Part shown: piece after piece, positions 8,450 to 16,105 of the stretch
Position numbering within the stretch: position 1 is the first letter of the stretch
Layout of the letters: every line of letters starts with the position of its first letter
From: Mayfieldus sp038040285
GTDB taxonomy: Bacteria > Actinomycetota > Thermoleophilia > Solirubrobacterales > 70-9
Reading direction: 5' to 3'
NCBI GenBank assembly: GCA_038040285.1
Contig: JBBPIN010000006.1
Location: 1 to 64,000 of the forward strand
DNA length: 64,000 nt
Program-made: the position numbers and the translations under genes
Notes under the pieces: generated by a model
What the model was told of the DNA's origin: nothing
Databases searched by the model: none
Seen by the model: the letters and a program-made list of their open reading frames with translations, nothing else

Positions 8450-8791
8450 GTGAGGCTACGGTGTCCGTTCGACGTGACCCAGCTGCCCGATTCCCGCCAC
8501 AGCCTGCGTGGCCTCGACGCCGAGGGGCACGAGGCGTGGCTGATCCGCGGAATCGCGGGCAAGCTCTATCGATGCCCGGGGTGTCATGAAACGGTCGAGA
8601 TCGGCGAGGAGCACGTGATCGTCCACTTCGTGCGACGCGCCGGTGGCTCCGATCACCACCACTGGCACACGCGCTGCGTCAGCGAGCTGCTGCTGCCAGA
8701 GCTTCGCAGCGTGCGCCGCGTGCGCGCCTCCGAGACCAGCATGGAGCGCCTGCAGGCGCGGGGCCGGCGTAAGCCGAAGAAACGACGCTAG
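8450..8791 (+). CDS. Zinc-ribbon-like conserved protein
   Basis: 113 residues from GTG 8450, three bases away from the divergent cydA start, so probably with little or no leader. The core is YRCPGCHETVEIGEEHVIVHF followed by HHHWHTRCVSELL; the Cys-x2-Cys and the later His-x-x-Cys look like a zinc site. The C-terminus is strongly basic (RRKPKKRR). It resembles the short actinobacterial proteins often mislabelled ATP/GTP-binding protein. The frame is open upstream, but that would enter cydA. Its stop overlaps the small gene at 8788. Confidence 0.7.
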   Translation: MRLRCPFDVTQLPDSRHSLRGLDAEGHEAWLIRGIAGKLYRCPGCHETVEIGEEHVIVHFVRRAGGSDHHHWHTRCVSELLLPELRSVRRVRASETSMERLQARGRRKPKKRR

Positions 8792-8892
8792 ACGTGACGC
8801 CGGCGCTCGGGCGCGGGCTTCTCGGCGGGCTCATCCCAGGTGACAATCGCCCAGATGAGCATTACGACTGCGAGTGCTATGAGTGCGACCAT
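8788..8892 (-). CDS. 34-residue single-span membrane protein
   Basis: A short gene missed by length filters. The peptide starts MVALIALAVVMLIWAIVTW (one membrane span) and continues DEPAEKPAPERRRHV. A strong ribosome-binding site GGAAGGAG lies 9 nt before the ATG at 8892. It overlaps the end of the convergent zinc-ribbon gene by 4 bp. Function is unknown; the single span with a charged cytoplasmic tail suits a small regulatory or accessory subunit. Confidence 0.6.
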   Translation of the reverse strand: MVALIALAVVMLIWAIVTWDEPAEKPAPERRRHV

Positions 8893-9081
8893 GGAAATGC
8901 GCTCCTTCCGTACTTCCATATCGGCTGATCTCGCGTCTGTGCGAATACCGGCTTCTCGGTATCAACGGGTTACGTAAACCCCGCCCCCACTCCTGCAATT
9001 GGCCGCCGGCGCCCCTTGCCACGGGCGTGCTCATGGGAGTAGGGTCGAAATGACCGATTTACTCACACGGAGGTGAGCCAG

Positions 9082-9519
9082 ATGAGTCGAGAGAACATGG
9101 CCGCGGCGCGGCGTGTGCTCGAAGAGAGTTTCAATCAGGGAAGCCTCGATGTGATCGACGAGGTATGCACCGAGGACTTCGTCGACCACGACCCCATGAT
9201 GGGAGACCGGGACAAGGAAGGCGTCAAACAGAGCATCGCCGCCTACCGCGAGGCGTTCCCAGATCTCGAGTGCGTGATCGAGGAGATCTTCGCCGCCGGC
9301 GATAAGGTCGTGATCCGCTGGAGTGCTACCGGGACCTTCCAGAACGCGTTCATGGGCCAGCAGCCAACGGGAGAGAAGGGCACGCCTGTGGAGGGCATCG
9401 GAATCGACCGTTGCGAGGACGGAAGGATCGCCGAGTCCTGGACCCAGTGGGACACCATGCAGTTCATGAAGAACATCGGCGCGGTGCCCGAAGGGGCAGC
9501 GGCCGGCGCCGGCAGCTAG
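9082..9519 (+). CDS. SnoaL-like polyketide-cyclase-family protein (ester cyclase type)
   Basis: 145 residues from ATG 9082, which is preceded 8 nt upstream by GGAGG; an in-frame GTG at 9073 lies inside that ribosome-binding site and is less likely. The sequence reads SRENMAAARRVLEESFN, EDFVDHDP and GDKVVIRWSATGTF, typical of SnoaL/NTF2-like alpha+beta barrels. The His-Asp pair in the VDHDP motif matches the pocket of ester-cyclase-like members, but the substrate cannot be told. Unlike the paralogues at 23-25 and 53-57 kb it lacks the EALEAAGLRE tail. Confidence 0.85.
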   Translation: MSRENMAAARRVLEESFNQGSLDVIDEVCTEDFVDHDPMMGDRDKEGVKQSIAAYREAFPDLECVIEEIFAAGDKVVIRWSATGTFQNAFMGQQPTGEKGTPVEGIGIDRCEDGRIAESWTQWDTMQFMKNIGAVPEGAAAGAGS

Positions 9520-9531
9520 GCGAACAGCGAA

Positions 9532-9723
9532 CTAGGTCACAGGCGCCTGGCGGCGAGCCTGGCGCAAGCGACGCAGTCCCCTGCGGAACAGACCTGTGCT
9601 GCGCTTTGCGCTTTTGCGGGAAGGCTCGCCGTTGCTGATCCCGAGCTCGCGGCGACATTCAGCGATCCGCTCGCGAAGCTCGGCCAGCTCCTGGCGGGCC
9701 TCCTGGGTGGCACTGGAAGCCAT
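9532..9723 (-). CDS. Small coiled-coil, basic-tailed protein
   Basis: 63 residues. An N-terminal heptad-like helix (EARQELAELRERIAECRREL) is followed by a very basic C-terminus (FRRGLRRLRQARRQAP). It lies between the convergent SnoaL gene and the Thermoleophilia protein at 9796. No family is recognised and the ribosome-binding site is weak, so it could be a chance frame. Confidence 0.4.
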   Translation of the reverse strand: MASSATQEARQELAELRERIAECRRELGISNGEPSRKSAKRSTGLFRRGLRRLRQARRQAPVT

Positions 9724-9795
9724 AGGTGCCCATAACTTCGGCAGAGCAGCGGGGCGCCTTGAACCCGCCTGGACGCCTGATCGGGGATCAGGCGC

Positions 9796-10557
9796 TCAGG
9801 AGCTGGACTGGGTGGGGAAAGGCGAGTCAAGCTCCGACTCCAGATCGACCTGATCGAGGTCGGAGACCTCGTAGATGCTGGCCATCGGGTCGAGCATGCG
9901 CACGACCGTAAGGGCGCCCATCAGGTAGGCCGAGCGCGGTGCGCGCACCCGGACTTTGCGCCGCTCGTTGCCGGTGCGAACCGTCACCGTGCAGCCGCCG
10001 GTCAACTCCATCGCCCGTAGCGCCCACTGATGCGAGGTGACGTCGAACAGCAGGTGCAGGGAGAAGCGGTGCGGGCTGTTGAACTCGAGATCGAGGCGGG
10101 CAAGCACGCCACGGCATCCGGGCACCGTCGCGACCCCCCACTCGGCCTGGTAGGAGACTAACTCCTCCAGCTCGCCGAACCGAACCAGCTCGTAGCCGGG
10201 CTCGTCGGGGTCCTCGAGCTCGAGCAGCACATGCGCGCCGATCACCCGGTCGAGGTCGTCCTGCTCCTCGCCCGAGAAGTCCACAACGACGGTCCCAGCG
10301 CGGAACTCCTGCGAAGCGGCCTCGGCGTCGACGGGCCCGAGCACCTGCAGGGGTGCGCCATGGCGGCCGATCACCGCACCGCCGGGCGGCACCCTCCCCA
10401 TCGCCTGGAGGGGGTCGAGCGCCTCCTCGACCTCGTCCGCGTCGATCGTGTCGACGCCGTCCTCGAGGATTCCCTCGAGGACCCCACGGGCGGCCGCTGC
10501 TCCGTCGAGGAGCAGAAGCAACTCCGCGTAGCGTTCCGGGTCTCTTTGTTCGCCCAC
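9796..10557 (-). CDS. Hypothetical protein, about 253 residues
   Basis: Start taken as GTG 10557 because GGAAGG lies 9 nt upstream; the frame is open a little further up. The N-terminus (GEQRDPERYAELLLLLDG) is acidic and helical. The middle is rich in Asp/Glu and the C-terminal half has alternating beta-like segments (GCTVTVRTGNERRKVRVRAP). I do not recognise a domain. It is divergent from the cupin gene at 10689. Confidence 0.6.
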   Translation of the reverse strand: MGEQRDPERYAELLLLLDGAAAARGVLEGILEDGVDTIDADEVEEALDPLQAMGRVPPGGAVIGRHGAPLQVLGPVDAEAASQEFRAGTVVVDFSGEEQDDLDRVIGAHVLLELEDPDEPGYELVRFGELEELVSYQAEWGVATVPGCRGVLARLDLEFNSPHRFSLHLLFDVTSHQWALRAMELTGGCTVTVRTGNERRKVRVRAPRSAYLMGALTVVRMLDPMASIYEVSDLDQVDLESELDSPFPTQSSS

Positions 10558-10688
10558 TTTCGTGCGCCTTCCCGTCAGAAATGGTGGCACAGCGAACGTG
10601 AGCTGCGGCAAATCTGGACGTTTCTCCGGTTCGGCGCCGGTTGACGTAACTCGCCGGCGACCTTCATCCCCGCCATTAGTCTGTCGGC

Positions 10689-11228
10689 ATGGTCGACGAG
10701 ACGCCCCTGAAGCGCACCGATCACGGCCTCGTGCCGGAGGCGGAGGGATGGTTCGTGGTCAACGCTCGAGACGCTCGCTGGCTCGACGACGGTGCGCTCG
10801 GTGTTTACACGCCGTTCGCCGGCGACGCCCGCTTCCCAAAGGTGGGAATCAACCTCGCCGTCCTCGAGCCCGGACAGCCCGGCTCCATGTACCACCGCGA
10901 GGACGAACAGGAGGACTTCCTTGTCCTGGCGGGCAAGTGCCTGCTGCTGATCGAGGAGCAGGAGCGGGAGCTCCGGGCCTGGGACTTCGTCCACTGCCCG
11001 GCGTGGACGGACCATGTCTTCGTCGGCGCCGGCGACGGGCCATGCGCGATCCTGATGATCGGCTCGCGAACCCCCGATGCCGGCGTGGTCTACCCCGAAT
11101 CCGACCTCGCGCGGCGCCACGGCGCCGGCGTCGAGCAGGAAACCGACTCAGCGGACGAGGCCTACCGGCCCTACCCGAAGAGGCGCGTTCCGATCGCCTA
11201 CCCGCACGACTGGCTGCCGGACCGCTAG
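10689..11228 (+). CDS. Cupin-domain protein
   Basis: 179 residues. The cupin core spans about 50-120: a variant of the metal-binding motif (GSMYHREDEQEDFLVLAGKC), then LRAWDFVHCPAWTDHVFVGAG and a beta strand AILMIGSRTP. The His/Glu/His residues could bind one metal. The C-terminal extension ends PIAYPHDWLPDR. Similar stand-alone cupins include sugar isomerases and dioxygenase-like proteins; the reaction is unknown. It converges on the formate dehydrogenase gene, overlapping it by 4 bp. Confidence 0.8.
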   Translation: MVDETPLKRTDHGLVPEAEGWFVVNARDARWLDDGALGVYTPFAGDARFPKVGINLAVLEPGQPGSMYHREDEQEDFLVLAGKCLLLIEEQERELRAWDFVHCPAWTDHVFVGAGDGPCAILMIGSRTPDAGVVYPESDLARRHGAGVEQETDSADEAYRPYPKRRVPIAYPHDWLPDR

Positions 11229-12424
11229 GCGCTGAAGCGGGCTGCTTCCTCCGAGCCGCCCGTTGCGTCGCCGGCGCTGTAGGAGTGGGCGCCGGCCCCG
11301 GCCAGCGCTCCTCCCTCGACGATCAGGTACTCCTCGCGGATCGGGCGTCCGTCGAAGAAGCACTCGAGGATCTCGCGGGTTCCGGCTGCGTAGCGGGTCT
11401 GAGCAGAGAGGCTGGTTCCCGAGACGTGCGGGGTCATGCCGTGGTGGGGCATCGATCGCCAGGGATGGTCCTTTGGGGCCGGCTGCGGGAACCAGACGTC
11501 GCCGGCGTAACCCGCCAGCTGCCCGCTCTCCAGGGCTCGCGCGATCGCGTCGCGATCGCAGATCTTGCCGCGCGCCGTGTTGACCAGGTAGGCGCCGCGC
11601 TTCATCTTGCCGATCAGCTCGTCGTTGAACATGTGCTCGGTCTCGGGGTGAAGCGGCGCGTTGATCGTCACCACGTCGCAGACCTCGACCAGCGACTCGA
11701 CGTCCGGGTGGAAGGTGACGCCGAGCTCCTCTTCCACCTCGGTCGGGAGACGGTTTCGGTCGGTGTAGTGAAGGCCGACGTCGAACGGCTTCATGCGCCG
11801 CAGGACCGCCGAGCCGATGCGACCGGCGGCGACCGTGCCGACCTGCATCCCCTCGACGTCGTAGGAGCGCGACACGCAATCGGCGATGTTCCAGTGGCCC
11901 TCGATGACGGTCTGGTAGGAGGGGATGTAGTTGCGGACCAGCGACAGGATCATCATCACCACGTGCTCGGAGACGCTGATGCTGTTGGAATAGGTGACCT
12001 CGGCGACCGTTATCCCGTTCTCGATCGCGGCCTGCAGGTCGACGTGATCTGAGCCGATGCCGGCGGTGATCGCCAGCTTCAGGTTCGGCGCCTTGGCGAT
12101 CCGCTCGGCGGTCAGATAGGCGGGCCAGAAGGGCTGTGAGATGACCACCTCGGCTTCGGGGAGCTGGCGCTCGAACTCGGAGTCGGGGCCGTCCTTGTCG
12201 GAGGTGACGACGAGGGTGTGTCCCCCCTGCTCGAGGAACTCCCGTAGGCCGAGCTCGCCGGAGACGCAACCCAACAGGTCGCCCGGCGTGAAGTCGAGTG
12301 CCTCCGGCGTGGGCGTTGTCTGCCCGTCCGGGTAACGCTCGATCTGCGGGACCTCGTCGCGCGGGTAGGCCGGCGGATAGCCGTCGACGGGATCGTCGTA
12401 GAGGACGCAGAGAACGTTCGCCAT
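11225..12424 (-). CDS. fdh: NAD-dependent formate dehydrogenase
   Basis: 399 residues from MANVLCVLYDDPVDGYPP, the length and N-terminus of the cofactor-free D-2-hydroxyacid-type formate dehydrogenases (formate + NAD+ to CO2 + NADH). Active-site features are intact: Pro/Phe in ISQPFWPAY, Asn and Ser/His in SNSISVSEHVVM, the Rossmann loop VAAGRIGSAVLRRMKPF, Arg in VNTARGKICDRDAI, and the Gln/His pair in FPQPAPKDHPW and TPHVSGTSLSAQ. A longer frame exists, but homology begins at ATG 12424. It stands alone, with no formate transporter or folate genes alongside. Confidence 0.95.
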   Translation of the reverse strand: MANVLCVLYDDPVDGYPPAYPRDEVPQIERYPDGQTTPTPEALDFTPGDLLGCVSGELGLREFLEQGGHTLVVTSDKDGPDSEFERQLPEAEVVISQPFWPAYLTAERIAKAPNLKLAITAGIGSDHVDLQAAIENGITVAEVTYSNSISVSEHVVMMILSLVRNYIPSYQTVIEGHWNIADCVSRSYDVEGMQVGTVAAGRIGSAVLRRMKPFDVGLHYTDRNRLPTEVEEELGVTFHPDVESLVEVCDVVTINAPLHPETEHMFNDELIGKMKRGAYLVNTARGKICDRDAIARALESGQLAGYAGDVWFPQPAPKDHPWRSMPHHGMTPHVSGTSLSAQTRYAAGTREILECFFDGRPIREEYLIVEGGALAGAGAHSYSAGDATGGSEEAARFSA

Positions 12425-12637
12425 GCACAGTACCGGCCGAGACCGTATAGCACCGTCGCCGAGCACGGCGGGTGTCATCCGCTCTTTGAACGACTGGCTC
12501 GGTACACACGCCCGCCAGATCGCGATCGCACTTTGCGGGGCGGCGGCGGTCTATCTGATCGTGCAGGGGCTGGCTACGGCTACCTGACCCGCAGCGTCAC
12601 GCTATTCGAGACGACCCCCGCTCCGCGGATCGACTCG
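12425..12637. other. Intergenic stretch between formate dehydrogenase and the zinc-finger gene
   Basis: No supported gene or RNA. It must hold the formate dehydrogenase promoter: a TATACG hexamer lies on the minus strand within 30 nt of the start, but no convincing -35 is visible. Confidence 0.4.
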
Positions 12638-13006
12638 CTACGCCGGTGCGGCGGAGACGCCGAGCCGGTCGCGCGCCTTTTGGACCGCCACCACGGAGGT
12701 ATGCACGGCGCTGGCGATCTGAGCGTTCGAGCGGGTTGGGTCCCGCGTCACTTCGAACTCGAGAAGCGCGAAGGAGCGAAGCCGAGCGCGCTCTTGGACG
12801 GACAGATCCGACGAGGTACCGACTACTGCGGCGTCCGCCGCCAGCTCACGCCGACAGGCGAGACAGACCGGACCTCCGCGCTCCTCGGCCCAGTTGGCAG
12901 GCAGCCCGTCGTTCTCGTGGCCGCTCACCCAGTGCACCTCGACACGGCAGTAGCCGCAGGTCCAGCGTGTGGGGACTTCCGACCCATTGGTGCTGATGGT
13001 CTTCAA
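12638..13006 (-). CDS. Hypothetical zinc-finger protein with HTH-like C-terminus
   Basis: About 122 residues if TTG 13006 is the start (GAGGG lies 9 nt upstream); the frame is open to 13168 but the extra part looks random. The N-terminal half has two Cys-x2-Cys pairs (WTCGYCRVEVHW and PVCLACRREL), a likely zinc knuckle. The C-terminal half (TRSNAQIASAVHTSVVAVQKARDRLG) reads like a helix-turn-helix. A DNA-binding regulator is plausible but unproven. It lies just outside the last 3' tRNA half of the cassette array. Confidence 0.55.
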   Translation of the reverse strand: MKTISTNGSEVPTRWTCGYCRVEVHWVSGHENDGLPANWAEERGGPVCLACRRELAADAAVVGTSSDLSVQERARLRSFALLEFEVTRDPTRSNAQIASAVHTSVVAVQKARDRLGVSAAPA

Positions 13007-13204
13007 ACCTCCGTGCCCTCTGTGGTGTGTCGCACGAAAGGAAGAGGGACCCCCTGCGAGCGAGGATGCGCTGGCGCTGCTCGCGACCGGAAGTTCCGGG
13101 CAGCCCCAATGCAACAGCTTAGAGCGTCTTTCGGCGGATACCAACCCATGACCTCCCCAGTGGCCCACAAACGAGGAAACCGCCCTATAGAGCGGATTCC
13201 CCGA

Positions 13205-13241
13205 TGGGCCGGGGAGGACTCGAACCTCCGACCGACGGATT
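13205..13241 (-). pseudogene. tRNA-CAT 3' half (array terminus A)
   Basis: 37 nt: 3' side of the anticodon stem (TCCGT), variable loop, intact T arm (GGAGG/CCTCC) and acceptor CCGGCCC plus A73. There is no 5' half next to it. Identical to the half at 17814. Being furthest from the 5' half at 25745, it is the best candidate for the original chromosomal 3' end of the tRNA. Confidence 0.8.
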
Positions 13242-13355
13242 ATGAGTTAGCCGGGGAGGCGTCCAAGGAGTTCGATTGCGTCTGAGGAGGCGAATCTAGT
13301 TCGATTGCGTCCAAGGAGTTCGCTGGAGTCGGGGACAAATTTCGGGACAAAGTTT
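13242..13355 (-). repeat. att-like arm A (diverged copy)
   Basis: Contains the anticodon-loop core (rc of TATGAGT), internally repeated GTCCAAGGAGTTCGATTGCG, and ends in the tandem GGGACAAATTTC/GGGACAAAG. It has the same architecture as the arms at 17851, 23271 and 24031 but is clearly more diverged, consistent with being the oldest or a different integrase type. Confidence 0.65.
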
Positions 13356-13401
13356 CGGTGCATGGGCTGGGCAGGAGGCGTGGCAAGCAGCGGCCGGTTT
13401 C

Positions 13402-14316
13402 TCAGGCGGCGAGTCCGCGGACGATAGCGGCGACGCGCGGCGGGTCCTCGACCTGCGGGTAGTGACCAAGGTCCGCGAGCTCGTGGACGGGCGCATGTGG
13501 CCGCAGCGACCGAACGGCGCCGAGTACGGCCGTCGTCGCCACCGGATCCTGGAGTCCCCAGAGCAGCTCGAGACGGCCACGCCAGTCGCGGATCGCTCCG
13601 TGCCAGCGATCCGCGTAGCGGGTACGCTCGCCTAGGTAGTGCACGAGGCGGTGGAGGTGCCGCTCCCCTCGCTCGCGATGCATGAGCCACCAGGCCGCGT
13701 CGGCCTCCTGCAGAGGCATCGGATGCCCGGGCGAGAAGGTGCGGGCGAGCGCCCGACGAAACGACGGGCCGCTCGTTAGCCGCGCGGCGAGCGGGCCGAG
13801 CGGCGAGCGCAGCAGCCGCTGTCCGGTTGTGAGGGAGGCGCGCTCGATGACGATCGAGCCGTTGAACAGCAGCGCCCCGCGCGTAGTGAACGTCGCGCGG
13901 CCGTCGAGCGCCCGGGCGAGCAGCTCGGTCGCGACCGACGTGCCCATGTCGTGCGCGACGAGCGCCGCCTCGCCGATCCCCAGGTCGGCGAGCGCCGCCT
14001 CGACCACGTCCGCCTGCCGCAGCAGCGAGTTCGCCACGGGGGGCTTCTCGGAGAGCCCAAACCCAGGCAGGTCGAGCGTCACGAGCGCACAATCCCCGAG
14101 CAGCTCCCAGAGCGCGTGGAAGTCGAAGCTGCTCGTTGGGAAGCCGTGGAGTAGCAGCACCGGCGTCCCCGTGCCCGCGCGGGCGCGGACAAATACCCGC
14201 CGCCCGGCGAGCGTCCGCAGCTCGCCGCCGGCAGCCCAGGCCGCGACCGCTCGGGGGGCGCCGACGAGGCCGGCGGGACTCGCCGCCAGCCCGCGCCCGC
14301 CGCTGCCCGATGACAA
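13402..14316 (-). CDS. Alpha/beta hydrolase with Asp nucleophile (epoxide hydrolase/haloalkane dehalogenase type)
   Basis: About 304 residues from TTG 14316; the start is uncertain because the frame runs back into the sulfatase. The oxyanion region is LLLHGFPTSSFDFHALW. The nucleophile elbow reads VAHDMGTSVA, with Asp instead of Ser as in epoxide hydrolases and dehalogenases. The third acidic residue is in LWGLQDPVA and the catalytic His in ELADLGHYPQVEDP. It follows the sulfatase gene by about 20 bp on the same strand and probably shares its message. Substrate unknown. Confidence 0.8.
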   Translation of the reverse strand: MSSGSGGRGLAASPAGLVGAPRAVAAWAAGGELRTLAGRRVFVRARAGTGTPVLLLHGFPTSSFDFHALWELLGDCALVTLDLPGFGLSEKPPVANSLLRQADVVEAALADLGIGEAALVAHDMGTSVATELLARALDGRATFTTRGALLFNGSIVIERASLTTGQRLLRSPLGPLAARLTSGPSFRRALARTFSPGHPMPLQEADAAWWLMHRERGERHLHRLVHYLGERTRYADRWHGAIRDWRGRLELLWGLQDPVATTAVLGAVRSLRPHAPVHELADLGHYPQVEDPPRVAAIVRGLAA

Positions 14317-14338
14317 CGAGAGACCCGCGACCGCCGCC

Positions 14339-15982
14339 TTATGGCGGGACCTTGCAGGAACGGCCCTTGCAACGGTCGAGCTTGGCCAGCTTCGCGGCGA
14401 GCCTCGCCTTGATCTTCGCGTAGGCCGGGTCGTTGACGACGTTGCGGAGCTCGTACGGGTCGTTGCGGAGGTCGTAGAGCTCCCGCTCGCCTGTCTCGGT
14501 GTACACAACGTACGTGTAGTGGTCGGTACGCACGCCCTTGTACGGCCGGTCCCACTGGTTCTGCGGGACATTGCCCGCGAAGAGTGGCGCCAGGGCCTCG
14601 AGCTCGTAGGCGCGGTTGGGGGGCGGCTTCGGATGGCGGATCGTCGGCATCAGCGAGACGCCGTCCATCGTGCGCCCGGCCTTGGCCTTGGCGATGTCGA
14701 CCAGCGTCGGGGCGAAATCGATATTTGAGACCTGGCCGTGGACCGTCTTGTCGGCCGGGACGCCCGGGCCGCGCAGGATGAACGGGACGCGGACCGACTC
14801 CTCGTAGGGCAGGAACTTGTCGCCCGGGATGCGGTGCTCGCCCTGGAGCCAGCCGTTGTCGGAGACGAAGAGGATCAGCGTGTTGTTCAGCTGGTGGGTG
14901 GTGCGCAGGATCTTGACGAGCTGGGCCACGTGGTCATCGACGGCCTGCAGCGAGCCGATCCGACCCTCATAGTCGAGCTGCAGCTGCTGAATCTGGGCGT
15001 CGGTCAGCAAGGGCGCGTGGTCGCGCATGTTGGATGGCTTGTCGGCGAAGTCGGCTTCGTTGAAGCTCGGCGGCCCCGGCAGCGTGTAGCCCGAGAGCTT
15101 GTCGGCATAGCGCGGCGCCGGCCGCGGGTCACGCCCGGGCCGGCCCATGAGCGTCGTGGCGACGTCCTCGCGGTGCGGCGCCGCCGGCGCCCACCAGATG
15201 AAGAACGGCTTGGTCGAGTTCCTCTCGGCCTGGACGAGGTCTTCGGTGATCTTGCCGGTCACGTCCGGGGAGTAGTCCTGCGGGTTCTGCGCTCCGAAGT
15301 ACGTATAGGGAGGCGACCCGAAGACCTCGATCAGTTTGCCGATCACCGTGGCGAAAGCGTTATTGGGATCGACGGGGATGACCTCAACGTTCGCGAACTC
15401 GACCAGCTTGCGCGCGAAGTCGGCGTCGCCCCAGGTCTTGAGCGTGCCGTTCTGGTTCATCACGAAGTTGTAATAGTCGTAGGCAGAGAGGTCGAGCAGG
15501 CCGCGCCAGATGTCGAAGCCGGTCGGGACCTCGCCGTGGGCGTCGAGGGCACCGTAGCCGTTGAGCCACTTGCCGATCAGCGCGGTGCGGTAGCCGGCCT
15601 TCTGAAGCCAGGCCGGGAGGATGTTCTCGCGGTCCTTCATGCCGTACCAGCCGTAGGGATAGAAGTTGCCGCCAACGCCGTGGTTGTGGGCGTACTGGCC
15701 GGCGATGAAGGTCGCCCGCGCCGGGCAGCACAGCGGGAAGGAGTCGATCGCGTCGGCAAATGTCGTGCCCTGCGCGGCAAGCAGGCGCTGGACGTTCGGC
15801 ATTTGCGCGACGTCGGTGGCTGCCTGGTCGTCGGTCATGACGACGAGGATGTTCGGACGCCCATCATGCATCGCGGTGACCGGGCGCGCCTGCGCGGCAC
15901 CCGGCTGGCCGAGCACGGCCAGCGCCGCGAATGCGGCCAGCGCCCACGATGCGCGTCGTCGGTTCAAGACTCTTCGGTACAC
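14339..15982 (-). CDS. Exported sulfatase (type I, formylglycine dependent)
   Basis: About 547 residues from GTG 15982 (AGGGGAG just upstream). An N-terminal signal peptide (RRASWALAAFAALAVLG, ending near AQARP) is followed by the metal-site start PNILVVMTDDQA. The formylglycine motif is Cys-Cys-Pro-Ala-Arg in FPLCCPARATFIAGQYAHNHG; further metal ligands are in LFVSDNGWLQGEH. Sulfatases of this type cleave sulfate esters outside the cytoplasm and need the activating enzyme FGE or an anaerobic counterpart, neither of which is in the window. It is cargo of module 4. Confidence 0.88.
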   Translation of the reverse strand: MYRRVLNRRRASWALAAFAALAVLGQPGAAQARPVTAMHDGRPNILVVMTDDQAATDVAQMPNVQRLLAAQGTTFADAIDSFPLCCPARATFIAGQYAHNHGVGGNFYPYGWYGMKDRENILPAWLQKAGYRTALIGKWLNGYGALDAHGEVPTGFDIWRGLLDLSAYDYYNFVMNQNGTLKTWGDADFARKLVEFANVEVIPVDPNNAFATVIGKLIEVFGSPPYTYFGAQNPQDYSPDVTGKITEDLVQAERNSTKPFFIWWAPAAPHREDVATTLMGRPGRDPRPAPRYADKLSGYTLPGPPSFNEADFADKPSNMRDHAPLLTDAQIQQLQLDYEGRIGSLQAVDDHVAQLVKILRTTHQLNNTLILFVSDNGWLQGEHRIPGDKFLPYEESVRVPFILRGPGVPADKTVHGQVSNIDFAPTLVDIAKAKAGRTMDGVSLMPTIRHPKPPPNRAYELEALAPLFAGNVPQNQWDRPYKGVRTDHYTYVVYTETGERELYDLRNDPYELRNVVNDPAYAKIKARLAAKLAKLDRCKGRSCKVPP

Positions 15983-16105
15983 CGCGCTCCCCTCATGAGT
16001 GCCACGTTTGCGTCGACACGACCACATCCGCAGCGCAAGGGTCAATCTCGAACCTACATTGCGTGTCAACCGTGCGAGGTGCACCGGGTGCCTGAGGGAA
16101 CGGTC

